From contig MU006226.1 of NCBI GenBank assembly GCA_010093685.1, positions 1,128,964 through 1,192,963 of the forward strand: a DNA stretch of 64,000 bases. Direction: 5' to 3'. This document shows positions 10,456 through 22,512 of this stretch, in pieces; within the stretch, counting starts at the first letter, position 1, and each line of letters begins with the position of its first letter. A program made the translations under genes and the position numbers. The stretch comes from Ophiobolus disseminans. Its lineage: Eukaryota; Ascomycota; Dothideomycetes; Pleosporales; Phaeosphaeriaceae. The notes beneath the pieces are model-generated. The model made no database searches and was not told where the DNA came from. It was given only the letters and a program-made list of their open reading frames with translations.

Positions 10456-13400
10456 AGCGGTAGTCAGGAGAGAATGGGATCAACGAAGACCGTAAAAGGT
10501 GCCTAGAAAGTGAAGATCACCTGGGCAGTGTCATCAAAAGACACAAACTGGACCCCTATACATATGTTGTTTCCGTACTTGAGCTGTGGTGAGATTCTCA
10601 GCGGCGCCATGGCGCATTAAATGCGTGTGATATTACGGGTGAGAGCTCCACCCGCTGAGTAGGCGGCGGCGACTAGAAGCGAGGGAAGTGCTAGTGAATG
10701 AAGGGTCCAAGCGCATGCAAGTCGAGCACAAGTGTCGCCTGCATCTGCATGGCGCGTTATAGACGATTCCCATATAGGCAAGGGTATATTATCGAGCTAG
10801 CCCCTTCACGATCAGGCCATGAATACCGTTCTGCCATGCATGGAGATCATGTAGGTGTTATGTTACAGCAAACCTTGGAAAGAGTCATGCCGCGGCGTCT
10901 GTACAACGCTAGAGTTGCAAAGCTGATCATAACTACCCACGAAACTTTGGACCGGTGGCACAATGAGATGGTAGATCGCATCGATCTTGTGGCTGTACAT
11001 AGTACAGCGTCTGCTGCGCGGCGCACGATTGCAGCCTCTTGCGCAATCGGATCTCCGCCTGGGCAGGGCAGAACAGTTGATCCCCACAGGCTGCCAAAGA
11101 TGAGTCAAAGACCGTGTTAGAATGACAGCATACACTTCTGCACCAACCTGTCTCGTTCAGCTTTCGACCTTCCAAGCACGGCTTGGATTCGGATGCAAGA
11201 CGCATTGTGGGTATAAGATGGGTAGCGACATTGACACCGAGGGTGGCCAATCCAAGATAACCCAGCCCAAATGACCACCAATGACCACCGGTTAAACTTA
11301 GATGAACAAGCCCAGAGCCCTACCGACTTTGGTAGGTGGCCTGCCCTTCTTAGTGATGATACGGTGATAAGGTTCAGGATTAGCGCGTAATAAAGGCAAA
11401 GGCTCGATTTGGAGCAGATTTTTAGCGTCCAGCAACACCTCCACGGAACGGCGTTCAGCAAACCACAGCTCTGAGCAACAATTCTGATTAGATCTCGATG
11501 CAAACGACCTGTATGTCTAGTCGGTTGTTGAAGTACTGCATATTCCCATGTGGCTTTGGGCGAGTTCCTTGTCCAAGCATGAGCTATCGTGGCTGACAGT
11601 GTCTAGATCCTTTAAGTGTATGCAGAAACAGTGCCCAACACAGGAATCTCACAGATACCGTCAGACAAATACGGGGGAAGCCATGTCCAATCAGAGTTAC
11701 TTGTGAAAACAGCTTGAGCTTCGAGAAGCCTTCGTTGCCCCTAGACTGGAGATTGGCGAGCGACACAAGCATGCTCGAACTTCGAAAACGTATGATGGTA
11801 GCATTTTGTTGATTGAAAATCAGGGCTATTGCCGCAGGATGGATGCCAGGCGAGGCGTGTCCCGAGGTGTGTTTGACGTCTGCGGGATCGGCAGCCCTCG
11901 CCTAAGCACCCCAAGCAGCATCCTGTCTGTGCGACGTCAGCCCACAGTGTTGGTGATCACATAGCCGTGGAGGTTGCTTTTGCGCGTTTTCCCTGTTCTT
12001 TGCCACGTGGTGAACGAATGGTATAAGCTTGTCTTGCGATCGCCGTCGTACGAATCGATGATCCGATACGATTGTAATGTTTACGAGAACGAGGGTGGGT
12101 CGCTAGAAGATGTTTTCTCAGGGACACCATGGCTGTCCCTGTCAGCAAATATTAGCGGGCTTGCCGCACGGGCCGCCTTGCACTTGGCTAACTTTCGTTT
12201 GTGAGTTCTCCTGTGCTCTCATCATACCCAAACTACGAAAGGACTTCTCGACTGACGAAAATCATGACTGCAGCCATGTGCCGTGGCTGATCATGGTTTG
12301 TGCGTGCTAGGTGCTGCGACACTGCGCTGACAGCTCCCAAGGTCATGTTTGCAGCCTGAATCCTGCCATTCTGTCGTCTCCATATTTGTGACGCCCGAAG
12401 CATGTGCAAGGAACATTCAGGCACGCGAACTCTCTGTCAGCCTGGTCAAAACATGACAAGGCTCATAAGGGATGTTGTACCCACAGTCACGAGTAAGATT
12501 TCAAGGCAAACGACTCAGGTACCATGTCTAAACGTTTTGTAGGATGTATTGGATGCAATCTGATCTTCCATTTATGTCCGCATCACTCGTTGGTTCAGGG
12601 TCGTCAAGTTTCATAAGTCTAACTCATAGCTTCCATGGCTGGACTTCGCGGTGGGTACGACGCTCAGCCGATACTCAGTCCCTCTCCACCTACTCATGAC
12701 ACGAGCGCAAATACGAGGAAAATCCGGGGCCTAGTGAGCTCTGCTGCAGGTTGTGCGTTCATATCACGCGAACTTATCCTTGGCATCAGCGCTCTCCTGC
12801 TTATCCGACGTCAAGTTCGCTCATCACCATCTGATTGGGTATTGTGGTTATGAAGATATAACTAAGGTCTGCATGGGAGTAACATCCGATAATTCCATTT
12901 GCTACATTGCGCATATGTCGACTTGTACGGTGCGCGGACGACCTCGGAACTGTAAGACATGCTCAGCTAGCGCTGTTGGATCCTTCCTTACTTCTAATCA
13001 TATAACAAACGCAGTCGTCCCCGTATTCAAGAAAGGGCCTGTCATCAGCAGGACAATGTACCAATTCAGTAGACTCGGCACCCAGCCTGTTGTGTTCTGT
13101 CTGACATGCGCTTCCGGCCATGACGGCAGTACCCGCATGTTCGCTGCATTCAGCACGCATCTACCAACCAGAGCACAAACTTCCGACTCCTGGTCAAACA
13201 AGAAGGCGTTATGTGCCCGGTTTTTGACTGGCATTGCACTTTCCACCAACACCAACATCAATTGCATGTGCGCCTCGTGGCTACCCTGCAGAGACCGCGT
13301 CGCTTCGACGAGTACCGGAAACGGACAAGGAACGCGCGTGTCAATACACAGTGGGTCTGCGCCGCGTAGCAGCATATCAAATTGATTCAGAAGCCATCAA

Positions 13401-14775
13401 GCATAAGAACAAACAGTCCAGATCACTGTAAGAGGTTGTAAGCGAAGCTCGTACCAACATTCGCCGGCGAACTTTTGCACACAGCACAGTTTTTTATGGC
13501 TATGATACCGATAAGACCATACACTATATTACAATGACCATGACTATATAGAGCACCACAGTCGGGTGCACGCAGGTCTAAGTAACTATGTTAAATCGGA
13601 TCGCGGGTGAATCCTGAATCACTGACACCCTTGAGTTGTGTCGTGTATGACGAGTTGCCATCACAACCATTGACTTCCCAGCGCAAATATACATGTCCGT
13701 ACTAAACGTGCCCTGCTCTCGCGTCCACCTACTAAATCGTCAGAATAACTTCTGCAGTGGATGGGTGTGTGCTCAAGGTACCCGCACTGTGATTATTATA
13801 CATGTTTATTGATGCCTCAGCATCGAAGGAGTTTTCCATACATGTGCGCTTTTGCCAAGTAGTGTGATTGCGCGATTGAGTCCAGCGTGGCGACAATGGC
13901 ATGACAGGACATTTTCACGTCGAGAATCTGGGTTGTCGAGGATGGAATTAAGGAAAGGCTTGGCGCATTTGCAATTCGTCGTTGGATGGACCATGTTCGT
14001 GAACAGAGATGATGGCGTTTACTGAAGTAGTGAAGCAAGGGGATAGGTGATGCTGAGGGGTATGACTTTGTTATTCATGGTCATGTTTTGATCTGTACAC
14101 GCTGTGTAACAATCGCGTGGAAGTGTTAGTTTCACTGCATACGGTCAGCTCGCAACTTCGGGCTAGCATGCAATTGAATAGCAGCTTCGGTTCTAGAAGT
14201 ATGACTGTGTTTTAGCGAGCTCAGATAATCAGGTCTCAAAAGCTTCATTTATTGAGACCATAGGATTGCGAAGAACTTGGGAATAGCACAAGGATCGTAT
14301 ACTCGCATACTTAAAGCGTGGCATTGCATGAGCTACCCAGAATACCCTGTCAGCCTGACCCAAAATGGGGCAGCAAAGTACTCCATTCGCGAGGGATCTG
14401 GCTGCTAGCTCGGAGAACGGCGCTTTGGATGGAATTGTTGGTCAGGACAGACATGTACGTGACAGTGTCGTCGTCGTCTTCGCCCGTGGGAGCATTGAAT
14501 GAGTACATTAGGACTCTGTGAAGCGGAAAGGCTGCTCGTAGGTTTTAGTCGTGATGTGGGGTTCATTGTGGTGTATGAAGAGGGGTCGTGGGTGATTGTG
14601 GAGGTTAGGGCAGATAGATTCAAGACGGAACACAGCGCTGTACAATAGTAATCGCGGATGTTTGTTTAGCGGGCTAGCACATGTGGAGCTGTTGGTTGGA
14701 GCATCCCCTCAGATTGCAGGAGCTTGAAGCGCCTTTAATGCCTATTCGTTTACGGGCATGACCTATCGATGAAAC
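10456..14775. other. 4.3-kb gene-free tract
   Basis: I find no gene I can support. The longest ORFs (12753-13385 plus, 12998-13375 minus, 11117-11503 minus) overlap on opposite strands, lack domain features and could not be joined by introns. The region is not strongly AT-rich and shows no long direct or inverted repeats by eye. It could be old, mutated transposon sequence or regulatory DNA. Confidence 0.45.
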
Positions 14776-16034
14776 TTAATATCCTTGTCTTGTCCAAGCC
14801 AGAATATTGTCTTTCTCCCTCACAATCGCCGCGTCGCCCGGCTGCAACCTGAGGGCTCCCTCAATATGACTCAAGGCGCGATCCGCAGTACCAGGCTCAC
14901 CTTGTAATCGAATGACCAAAGCAAATCTATACCGCATCTTCGCCAAATGCCGATCCGACAGCCGATATTTATACCCTCTCATCCAGTAATCTTCGTTGAG
15001 CGAACGGGTCGCCATGGTCAATGTATCCTCCGCCATTATACCTTCATAATAAGCATACGTAGATTTCTGCATGGCAGTGATCTTGACGTGTGCAACGTTG
15101 AGGCGGGTGAGGAAGTAGAGTTCAGCGAGCTGAGAGATGAAGGGTTCGCCGCCTCGTTCCACAAGTATTGGCCAGGAGGTAGACGCCGGAATCTTTTCGA
15201 TATCGACAGCAGCATCCTGCCAGATCAGACACCCGTCATCGGGCCGTCGCTGTTGGAACAACTGCGAGCCCTGTTCCTTCGCAGCCCTGAAGTCGGCCAG
15301 TATCTGCTTATAATCTGACCAGCGATCCTGGCTCATCCCGCTCCGCACTGCCGTAGCAAGATCCTTGTTGACGTAGCCCTGTATCTTGACAGCTTTGTAG
15401 CCACGAAGTTGTTTTCGGAAGGGTGCAAGTAGCCCCTTCTGCGTGGTTTCTGAGAAGAAGTCCCGCAACAACGGCGTGCCGGTTGCCGGCTTGTGCTCAG
15501 CCAGGAGTGGAGCTACGGTGATGGACACCTATAGGTTCTTGCTGAAGCCTGGAGTATGCGCGTCGCCGTCCGTGAGAGTCTAGCAAAAGACGTCTAAGTC
15601 TCGAAATAGGATCACGAGATGCATGCGTCAAATATATCCTGGGTATCTGCGGCTGTTGAGATGGGATATGTTGAGTCGAGTTCGACCGTTTGGACATAGC
15701 CTTTGAATTTATCCGCCGTATGTTTATCTAATGTCACTACGGGTACCTGCAAATCGTTGAGAATGAACCGGACTGGCAGCCCACGCGCTGAAGTGATTGT
15801 GACGAAGCGTTTGGTCTTCATCAAGACGTCGTATGCCTCACGATAGATTGCTTTGCTCGTGCGGAGAATCGATGTATCTATATCATGGCGGGCGGGCGCG
15901 AAAGTTATGACATTGGAGGGATCCATGGTGGTCGGTCGAGGTTCGAAAACGCAGAGAAGCTCGTGGTAGACCTTGTTTCGTATCTCGCCGGGTGGGTCAC
16001 GGAAGCGGAAGAAGCTGGGCTGTGCGGGTGCCAT
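14776..16034 (-). pseudogene. Broken 2EXR/F-box-like gene (frameshift plus two TAG stops)
   Basis: The first part starts at ATG 16034 and reads MAPAQPSFFRFRDPPGEIRN and onward. It has the FRxxDLPxEIRNxIY-type signature of the large fungal 2EXR/F-box-like family, then LRTSKAIYREAYDVLM. The frame closes at 15612. The second part is open from 15528 to 14776 and has no usable ATG near its 5' end. It has the later family features, including ALSHIEGALRLQPGDAA, a TPR-like end. Between them, in the frame of the second part, the bases read VILFRDLDVFC-stop-TLTDGDAHTPGFSKNL-stop-VSITVAP: coherent protein interrupted by TAG at 15582-15580 and 15531-15529. Reaching that frame also needs a one-base shift near 15615-15640. 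No GT-AG intron removes all three lesions in phase. Both TAGs could come from CAG by a C-to-T change. An unusual intron or an assembly error remains possible. Confidence 0.65.
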
Positions 16035-16718
16035 GATGGCTTCTTCCTGTTGGGGTGAAGGTGCTTGGATATAGGATGCAATGTCGACTTTGAGAAAACG
16101 CGTCTTCGCTGAAGGGTTGCTTGTCTTCGCACGTGGTAACAACCAAAGAAGAGGACACAAAGAGCCAAATGAGTTCAATCAGATTTCGAAACTGCGTTGA
16201 TTGTTGGGTATGCAGTCGGTGATGGAGGCTATGTGGGTATGATGACTGCAGTCGCGACACCGTCTCGAGTCTTCCGAGAAGCCCGGACGCGGATGGGATT
16301 TTCGCGCTAAACACGCTGTCACGTGTGAGGGCCTTCCTATCCGGGCACCGGAACACTGTGTATTGCAAACCTGATATCCGACTTCTGTCTTCTTTTTGTT
16401 GCATGCTCTCCAGATTCCCTGTTCAGCATATCCAATTCTCTAATTATGTGCGAAGCACTCTCAAACGCTACTTTTCCACCACATGCGCTGCATCCTCACG
16501 AAACGCGTTGGGTAGGATTGAATCTCATTACTGATTGTGAATGGCAGACAAGTTCGAGATTTGAAGCCTTCCTCTAGATTATGTAGAATTCTGGACATAA
16601 ATAATTTAAGGAGATCAAAGGAGGCCCATAGGGTAGGCCCAAACGTCGCCCAACGTCAATCGACGTATGCAAACAACAGCTCTAGCATGCTGCGAAGGCG
16701 TAACCAAACAATCATTGC
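16035..16718. other. Intergenic region
   Basis: About 680 bp upstream of the broken 2EXR-like gene and downstream of the peroxidase. I see only short overlapping ORFs and nothing supported. Confidence 0.45.
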
Positions 16719-17733
16719 TCACCACTTGAGGCGATCAAAAATATTGCTGCTCTTGATCTCCCTCTTCCTGCTGCCCCCGGGAAGTGCGCTTGTACAGTCA
16801 ATGAGTCCCTTGCCACTGACGCCCAACATGCTCATCTTGGTCATCGCACTAACAAACGCAGAATCCCACGCGCCTTTGCTGAGCCCGAAAGTGGTGAATG
16901 GCAGCGCAGTGAGCGGATGGGATGCGATGTTCTTATCAGACTGTAGAGTGAAGGGGGCCTTTCCGTTCTTGGTCTCCTGGTAGTACTTGTTGTCCCAGGT
17001 ACCTACGGTGGAATCGAGTGATGCTCCGCCCTTGGAGGGGTCGGTAACACGTTGTTTAGCGGTTGTGTGGGCGCCGATGAGGGCTGCGAGATCCATTGGG
17101 GAGAATCCTTTGGATGCTAAATGATCCATTAGCATTTAGTTTTTGTATGACCAGAATGTATAGCTTACCGAAGAGCTTGACGAGATCACCTCCATTAGCA
17201 AAGCCGGATGGAAGTACGCCCATAGCATTAGCTTCCCTAGAGTCTGGACGACCGACCTTGACAGGCACAGTAGGCCCGCCCGGGCATGTTTTGACGGCGT
17301 GAGCGGCAGCAAATTGAATGAGGTCTGCGACACCGACTTGCTTCTGCTGTGCGAGGTTTCCAAGATTACCGCAAAGACGCTCGAGACCTCTGTTCTCAGG
17401 GTTTGCGCACTCATTGGCAAGGATCAACGAGCCATCGCACGCTCCATTGAAGCAGTCATGAAAAGAACCTCGGATAGCTGCGCGAGCGGCATCTGTGCAT
17501 TGGCCGTCGGCCAGAAATTGCGCGGTAAGAGTGGTAGAGATCTCACTCCAAACAGCGGGGCATGCTGTAGATTGCTTATTGAACATGCCATTGACCAAGT
17601 TGAGGATAGATCCCAGGATACGTTTGGTGTATTTGGTGTCTTTAGATGTAGAGTGTGTTTCTTCGGCGAAATCAAATGCCTGAACTGTGGTGGTGGCCGC
17701 TAGGGCGGTGACGATGATGTTCGAAACATACAT
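16719..17733 (-). CDS. Secreted class II-type heme peroxidase (lignin peroxidase-like, CAZy AA2-type)
   Basis: Two exons, 17733-17169 and 17116-16719, joined by a 52-nt phase-1 intron (GTAAGC donor, GCTAATG branch, TTTAG acceptor), give 320 aa. ATG 17733 is chosen over the upstream in-frame ATG at 17847 because it starts an 18-19-residue signal peptide ending TTTVQA. The distal heme pocket is intact: Arg88 and His92 in AAIRGSFHDCF, followed by GACDGSLIL, the distal calcium-site region. KTCPGGPTVPVKVGRPDS is the conserved peroxidase block near 148-165. The proximal heme-ligating histidine is His205 in DLAALIGAHTTAKQ, encoded just after the intron. Eight cysteines fit four disulfides. Family members oxidise phenolic or lignin-like substrates with H2O2 outside the cell. 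I cannot see a Mn2+ site or the exposed catalytic Trp with certainty. Confidence 0.92.
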
Positions 17734-17854
17734 TATGATAAAGTGTGAAGGTAATATTCTGGATATGAACGAAAGACTGATAGAATGATAAGATATTGGA
17801 AGAAGCGAATGACTGAGACCGGGTGATGTTGAATAGGAAGAGATCACATCTTGT

Positions 17855-17862
17855 CTTTATAC
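17855..17862 (-). promoter_or_regulatory. TATA box of the peroxidase gene
   Basis: On the minus strand this reads GTATAAAG, about 122 bp upstream of the start codon at 17733. Confidence 0.5.
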
Positions 17863-19913
17863 ATCTTGATCAAAACCGAGATGTGAGTAAGAATAGTAAC
17901 GACATCCGAGAGTCATGGCAAACGTATGGCAGTGCCAACAAACCGCCTCCTACCCCAGGTACACAGTTGGATACATTAGTTTATGCTTGAGGAGACATGA
18001 GATCCCGCTAGAATGGTGTCGAGATGGTGGAAACATTGGCTGGAACGACTACGGGACGACGGGCATGTGCCAAGGATGACCAGCAGACATGTGCGTGCTA
18101 GTAGCATGACAAGGTGTTACCATGTGGATCACAGGTAGCCATTGTGTCAAGAGGTACTGCGTCCAAAATTGTAGAGTTCTGCAAGCTCAGTACTTCAATG
18201 GTAACGTGTGACGTCTCTGCTGCATGCCTATTTGACGCGTCAGCATCGCAATACAACAACTCATAGCACTACATCAAGCCAAAATTCCACAGATGCTCGC
18301 GACGCTAGGACGAGAAATTCGATGTCCTGTTGTGGATGCTTTCGCGTGGTACTAGTCGCATTTGATGCGCCCGTGCCTCTGCATCGAAATCAATGGCGCT
18401 AAATAGGGAAGTGGAGCAATTGTTTCAACACGATGCAGATGTGGGCAAATTGAACTCATGAAAAGAGATCGACATAACTCCACAGCTTTGAACACGCGCT
18501 ATATTCAGTGTGAGGGGCGGGAGAGTTTCGCTAGGTTCAAATTTAGCCACGTACGGTTTCAGTCGACTGAACCCGTTGCGTAGATCCAGAGGCACTGGAC
18601 TCCAAGAGCCTCAGGGTCATGTCATGAGGTTTCTAGAGGTGCTGGTTCACGCTACGACCCTGTCCTTTGACTTTCTATGGATGTGCAGCTGGTGCGCGAA
18701 GTCTTCTTGATATGCTCTGAGGTTATTCTGACGTTCTTCATCTTTCTGTCGCTGGCCCCGTCACAGTGGATGTGCATGGGCTGTTTGTACCGGTGGCAAT
18801 ATTTCGAGCGCGCCTTCGTCCAGCGACACTTTCGTAGTTCTTTGCGTCCAATGATTCGTGCTGTACTTGTGGGGGCTCGGCTGTTGATGCGATAGCAGGA
18901 GAGCCGAGGTTTGGGCGCTCCCTACCGGTACCGGTAGCAGCAGCTAGCGAAAAGCTTCGACGCGACACTAAACCCTGCAATCTCTCCCTCACTCTTTCCG
19001 AGGAGTCTTTCGATAGACGAATCTCGCGATTGATGACTGACAACGCAAACCACTTTTGCACGCTGTGGATCAATGTAAATGGTGGCTGCGTGTTGCGTTC
19101 CTACATCGCTGTACAGCGTGCGCACCACCTCAACACGGTGAGGACTCGCAGAACTCACTATCACCGTCGGCACTTCTCCAAACGCGTTCGAAGAAACCAC
19201 GGACACCACGAACGAAAGAGACCCGACGCGAAAACACTGGGGGACTTCATCAGAAATGCGACATTTCAGTCTCGTGGATAGCTCCCCCAAACCCTGAAAG
19301 TCTACAACCATACGTCCTGCACATAGTCCTGCGTCTGGCATGACGAAAGACCAAAAGGTTGCGTAACGGTCACTCTGCACAGCGCGTGGTCCTGGTTATG
19401 CTGTGGTACCATGTTCTGGGTATATACGGTCAAGAAATGGGGTGATCAGTGACGCTGTTCAAGGTTGTGCGAGAACGTCGTAGCAGCGCGAGCGCTGATG
19501 ATGCAAACTCATGTGACCCGCACACCTGCAGCTCACCTACAAGGAGGGGCGTGTTACCAAGCAAGCAAAACCAACTGGAGACTTCATGAAGACTTGAGTG
19601 AAGCCACGATGCCGGTCAATAGGTGCGATCTTATGACATTCTGAGTTCGGTATTCACGAACGTATTCCTTCTTCTCCCAGAACTGAGCTCGTCAAGCACA
19701 ATGACGCCTCGCAACCGGAGATAAGACGACTTTGGTCAGCTTTTACAGGACATGAGGCCCCCGTACACGACCTCGAGCCGGTACTATATGCAACATTACG
19801 AGGAATCTTCGCATTATATACCGCATGTTCTAATCTATATCTTGCGCTTCGCACAGGACAAAGATAAGAGTGACCGTGCAGCATTTGCCTTTCCTTCTCA
19901 GGTACTCATACCA
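17863..19913. other. 2-kb gene-free stretch
   Basis: It lies between the peroxidase promoter and the 3' end of the Zn2Cys6 gene. The longest frame (18922-19380, minus) overlaps plus-strand frames at 19030-19343, and neither reads as a known protein. I see no repeats. Confidence 0.45.
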
Positions 19914-22512
19914 CTATGACGAGGAAGACGAAGCTTCAAAATTTGACTTGGGAGGTTGCATGAAGGCGGCGAAGCATTCATCAGTACAACAAGCGGAAAG
20001 GACGTCTGCAAAGTACAAAGCACATCGTCAGTTATTGCCATGCTATTGAATTGTACATCAAAACTTACTGAACGCCCAGAACTCCGCACCAAGCTCCATG
20101 TGCATCGTACCAGCGATGACAGGCCCTACATATCATGAGTCAGTACGTAGTCGGATGACAAGCTGAGAGTTAGAGGTGGAAATGCAGGGAACTACTTACA
20201 CACCGACTGTAGATTCATATGCTTCAACATGAACCACCAATTCCACTCGGGTGCAGAGTGTAATTGAGGCTCACTCCGTTGTCGCTCCATTTCTGCAGAA
20301 TATGCATCAAGTCTCTCCCATGGAATATCGAAGTCCAGTGCTGAGCCTCCGATCGGATTCGACGTTACGCTCTGATCTGCCATGAAGGCTTTGAAACGCT
20401 CAAGCAATACCATACATAGGTTGCGTTCAACGCTACCGGGCTGGCTAATCAACGCAAGAACCATGAGAGGTAGTGCAGCATATCGCAAGTATGATGTGTC
20501 TTCGCAGTCTGAGATGGCGGACAGACTTTGAAAGAGTTCAGCGGTTGCCTCGTTGTGGATGTTGTATCGGCGATGCCAGTAGTCGAAGCTGATGCTTGCC
20601 TCTATTGGACGCGGAGATGGCATCGGGGAGGGAGATCGAGAGAATGGATCGCTCGTATGTCCTTCTGGTGACAGATAGTTTTCCAGGTTCTCCTCAATAT
20701 TGTATTCCGACATCGTCTCGTCCATGGTCTGCGACATGGTGTCCGGCATGTCAAAAGTGGTAAATTGGGCCGCTTCCTGGGAGGCAGAGGTTGGTGTCGG
20801 CGATCGACTGATATGAAACGATACTTCTGGGTAAGGGAGTCCAAAGAAGAGATATCGCAGGACAACTATGGCCATTGAGCTCCGCCAAGCGCTCACGACG
20901 CACTTCCAGGTTTGGAGCTCGATTGGTCCCCTTCAGTCCAGTTAGTTGAAACCTCCAAACGCCTCCATAGTACACCTCACATCTGTGTTTCCGAATAATA
21001 TGTATTCTGTATGTCCTGTGCGCCTTCATCCGGTCGATATCGTAGGATATCGGAGAGAATCCATTCGCGAGTGTAGATATCTGCAGCCGAAGGAACTCCG
21101 TGACCCTGAAATATGTTGCGCGCGCATACTGCCATATCGTATACTGCACGCATCAGCGGTAGCGGGCTAGCCACGAAGAACGATTTTCTAACTCCGGGGT
21201 CGAAGCAGATGGTCTTCAGGCCGTTACGTGAGGCTTGCCTTGGCCCTTCTATCGACATTGGCGATAGAATTACGTGCATCGTCTCGAATTGTGAAGTTGT
21301 CGCGAGTTGGAGTCTCAGATGTGGGTAATAAGATGCGAAGTGCTCCAGGCCTGCGGAAGATGCCAATATCTTGAGAGCACCAAGGAAGTGGGTACTCCAT
21401 CGACCTACTCCATGCTCGATGATCTAGAGACTATCAGCATCGTGTACGGATTCCGTTGAGACGCCTCAATCACGTACATCCATGGCAAACATAAGCGTCG
21501 TGCATGCGAATAACACATCTGCACGCTGCCGCTGTGGTTGTTGAAAAGCGGCATTGATACCTTCAAACAAGAAAACTTTAGCCTCGAGGGCCAGGTTTTG
21601 TATTTGGCGATTTCCTGGGTTTCTCTCCGCCATGTGGACTGCAGCTGTACCGAGAACGCAATTTAGAAAGTCACGTGGCAATGCTTTTGCAACTTGAGGT
21701 GATATCAAGGCTATCTTTCTTATGGTCACGGGTACCTGCCCAATTTCTGATGATCCCGCAGCCATCACAGTATTATCTGTAATAGCTCTTAGACTAATCG
21801 AACTTGATGATTCTCATGGCACTTGCAGTAGAGACTTACGATAGTGGATCAACTCCAGGAATGTTGCGTCCGTGCTTGCGGTGTTAGAGAAGCGGTTATC
21901 GAGAGAGTGGAAACCGAAATGAGCGACTTCCTCGCGAAGTGTTGTGCGGCGTTCTTCGAACACACTTTGAGACACACTCAGAGCTTGACCTATGCCGGAT
22001 TGATTAGGCTCATGGTTCGTGAAGGGCGGCAAGCTAATACTCACTGTCTATGACAGGCTGGGTTTTACCCTTGAGCTTTCCTCGAACAGCAACCCCATCT
22101 GCCCATCGTAACGGCTTCCCTGCAGATGCTTAGCGTGGTCGATTTGTGAGGAAATCGTGGTTGTCATACGATAGCCCAAGCATGTGACTCCCTTTTTGGC
22201 ACACTTCGCACTAAAAATATATTAGTATTGTCATTGTTGTCAGCATGTGGGCATCTACCAATGCGGGAGTATCCTGTCGCACTTGACGTGGCGTTTTCTA
22301 CACGTGTAGCATTGCACATCCGACAACTCTGGAGCCAGGTCGCGAGGCGAGTTGAGATTGCTAAGAGTGTTTGACTTCGAGGGCCGGTCGCCTCTCTTGG
22401 AGAATGGAGATGAAGTAGAGGACATAGTACGTGCTTTCTTTGCATATATCTGCACATATCTGCGGCTATCTGGGGCAGACTGTGGAAAAACCTTTATACG
22501 TTTACTGCCCAT
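19914..22512 (-). CDS. Zn(II)2Cys6 transcription factor with fungal-specific regulatory domain
   Basis: Nine exons: 22512-22259, 22210-22170, 22119-22045, 21989-21840, 21776-21478, 21423-20981, 20930-20200, 20125-20069 and 20005-19914. All junctions are GT-AG and in phase, and the total is exactly 714 codons (713 aa). The binuclear zinc cluster is Cys68-x2-Cys71-x6-Cys78-x6-Cys85-x2-Cys88-x6-Cys95. It is complete only after the first intron is removed, since TG|T forms Cys85. Next comes the linker GYRKPLRWADGVAVRGKLKG, typical of fungal Zn2Cys6 regulators with a Fungal_trans_2 middle domain, then the helical region around ALPRDFLNCVLGTAAVHMA and VLFACTTLMFAMD. Exons 8-9 (WPVIAGTMHMELGAEFWAF and a serine-rich end) complete the C-terminus. 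It is a nuclear DNA-binding regulator with unknown targets. The start could instead be Met30 (22425). Confidence 0.87.

Noticed and set aside
12753..13385. 210-aa plus-strand ORF in the gene-free tract
   Set aside because: There is no domain, no promoter-like element at a sensible distance and an equally open frame on the other strand. It is not enough to call a gene.
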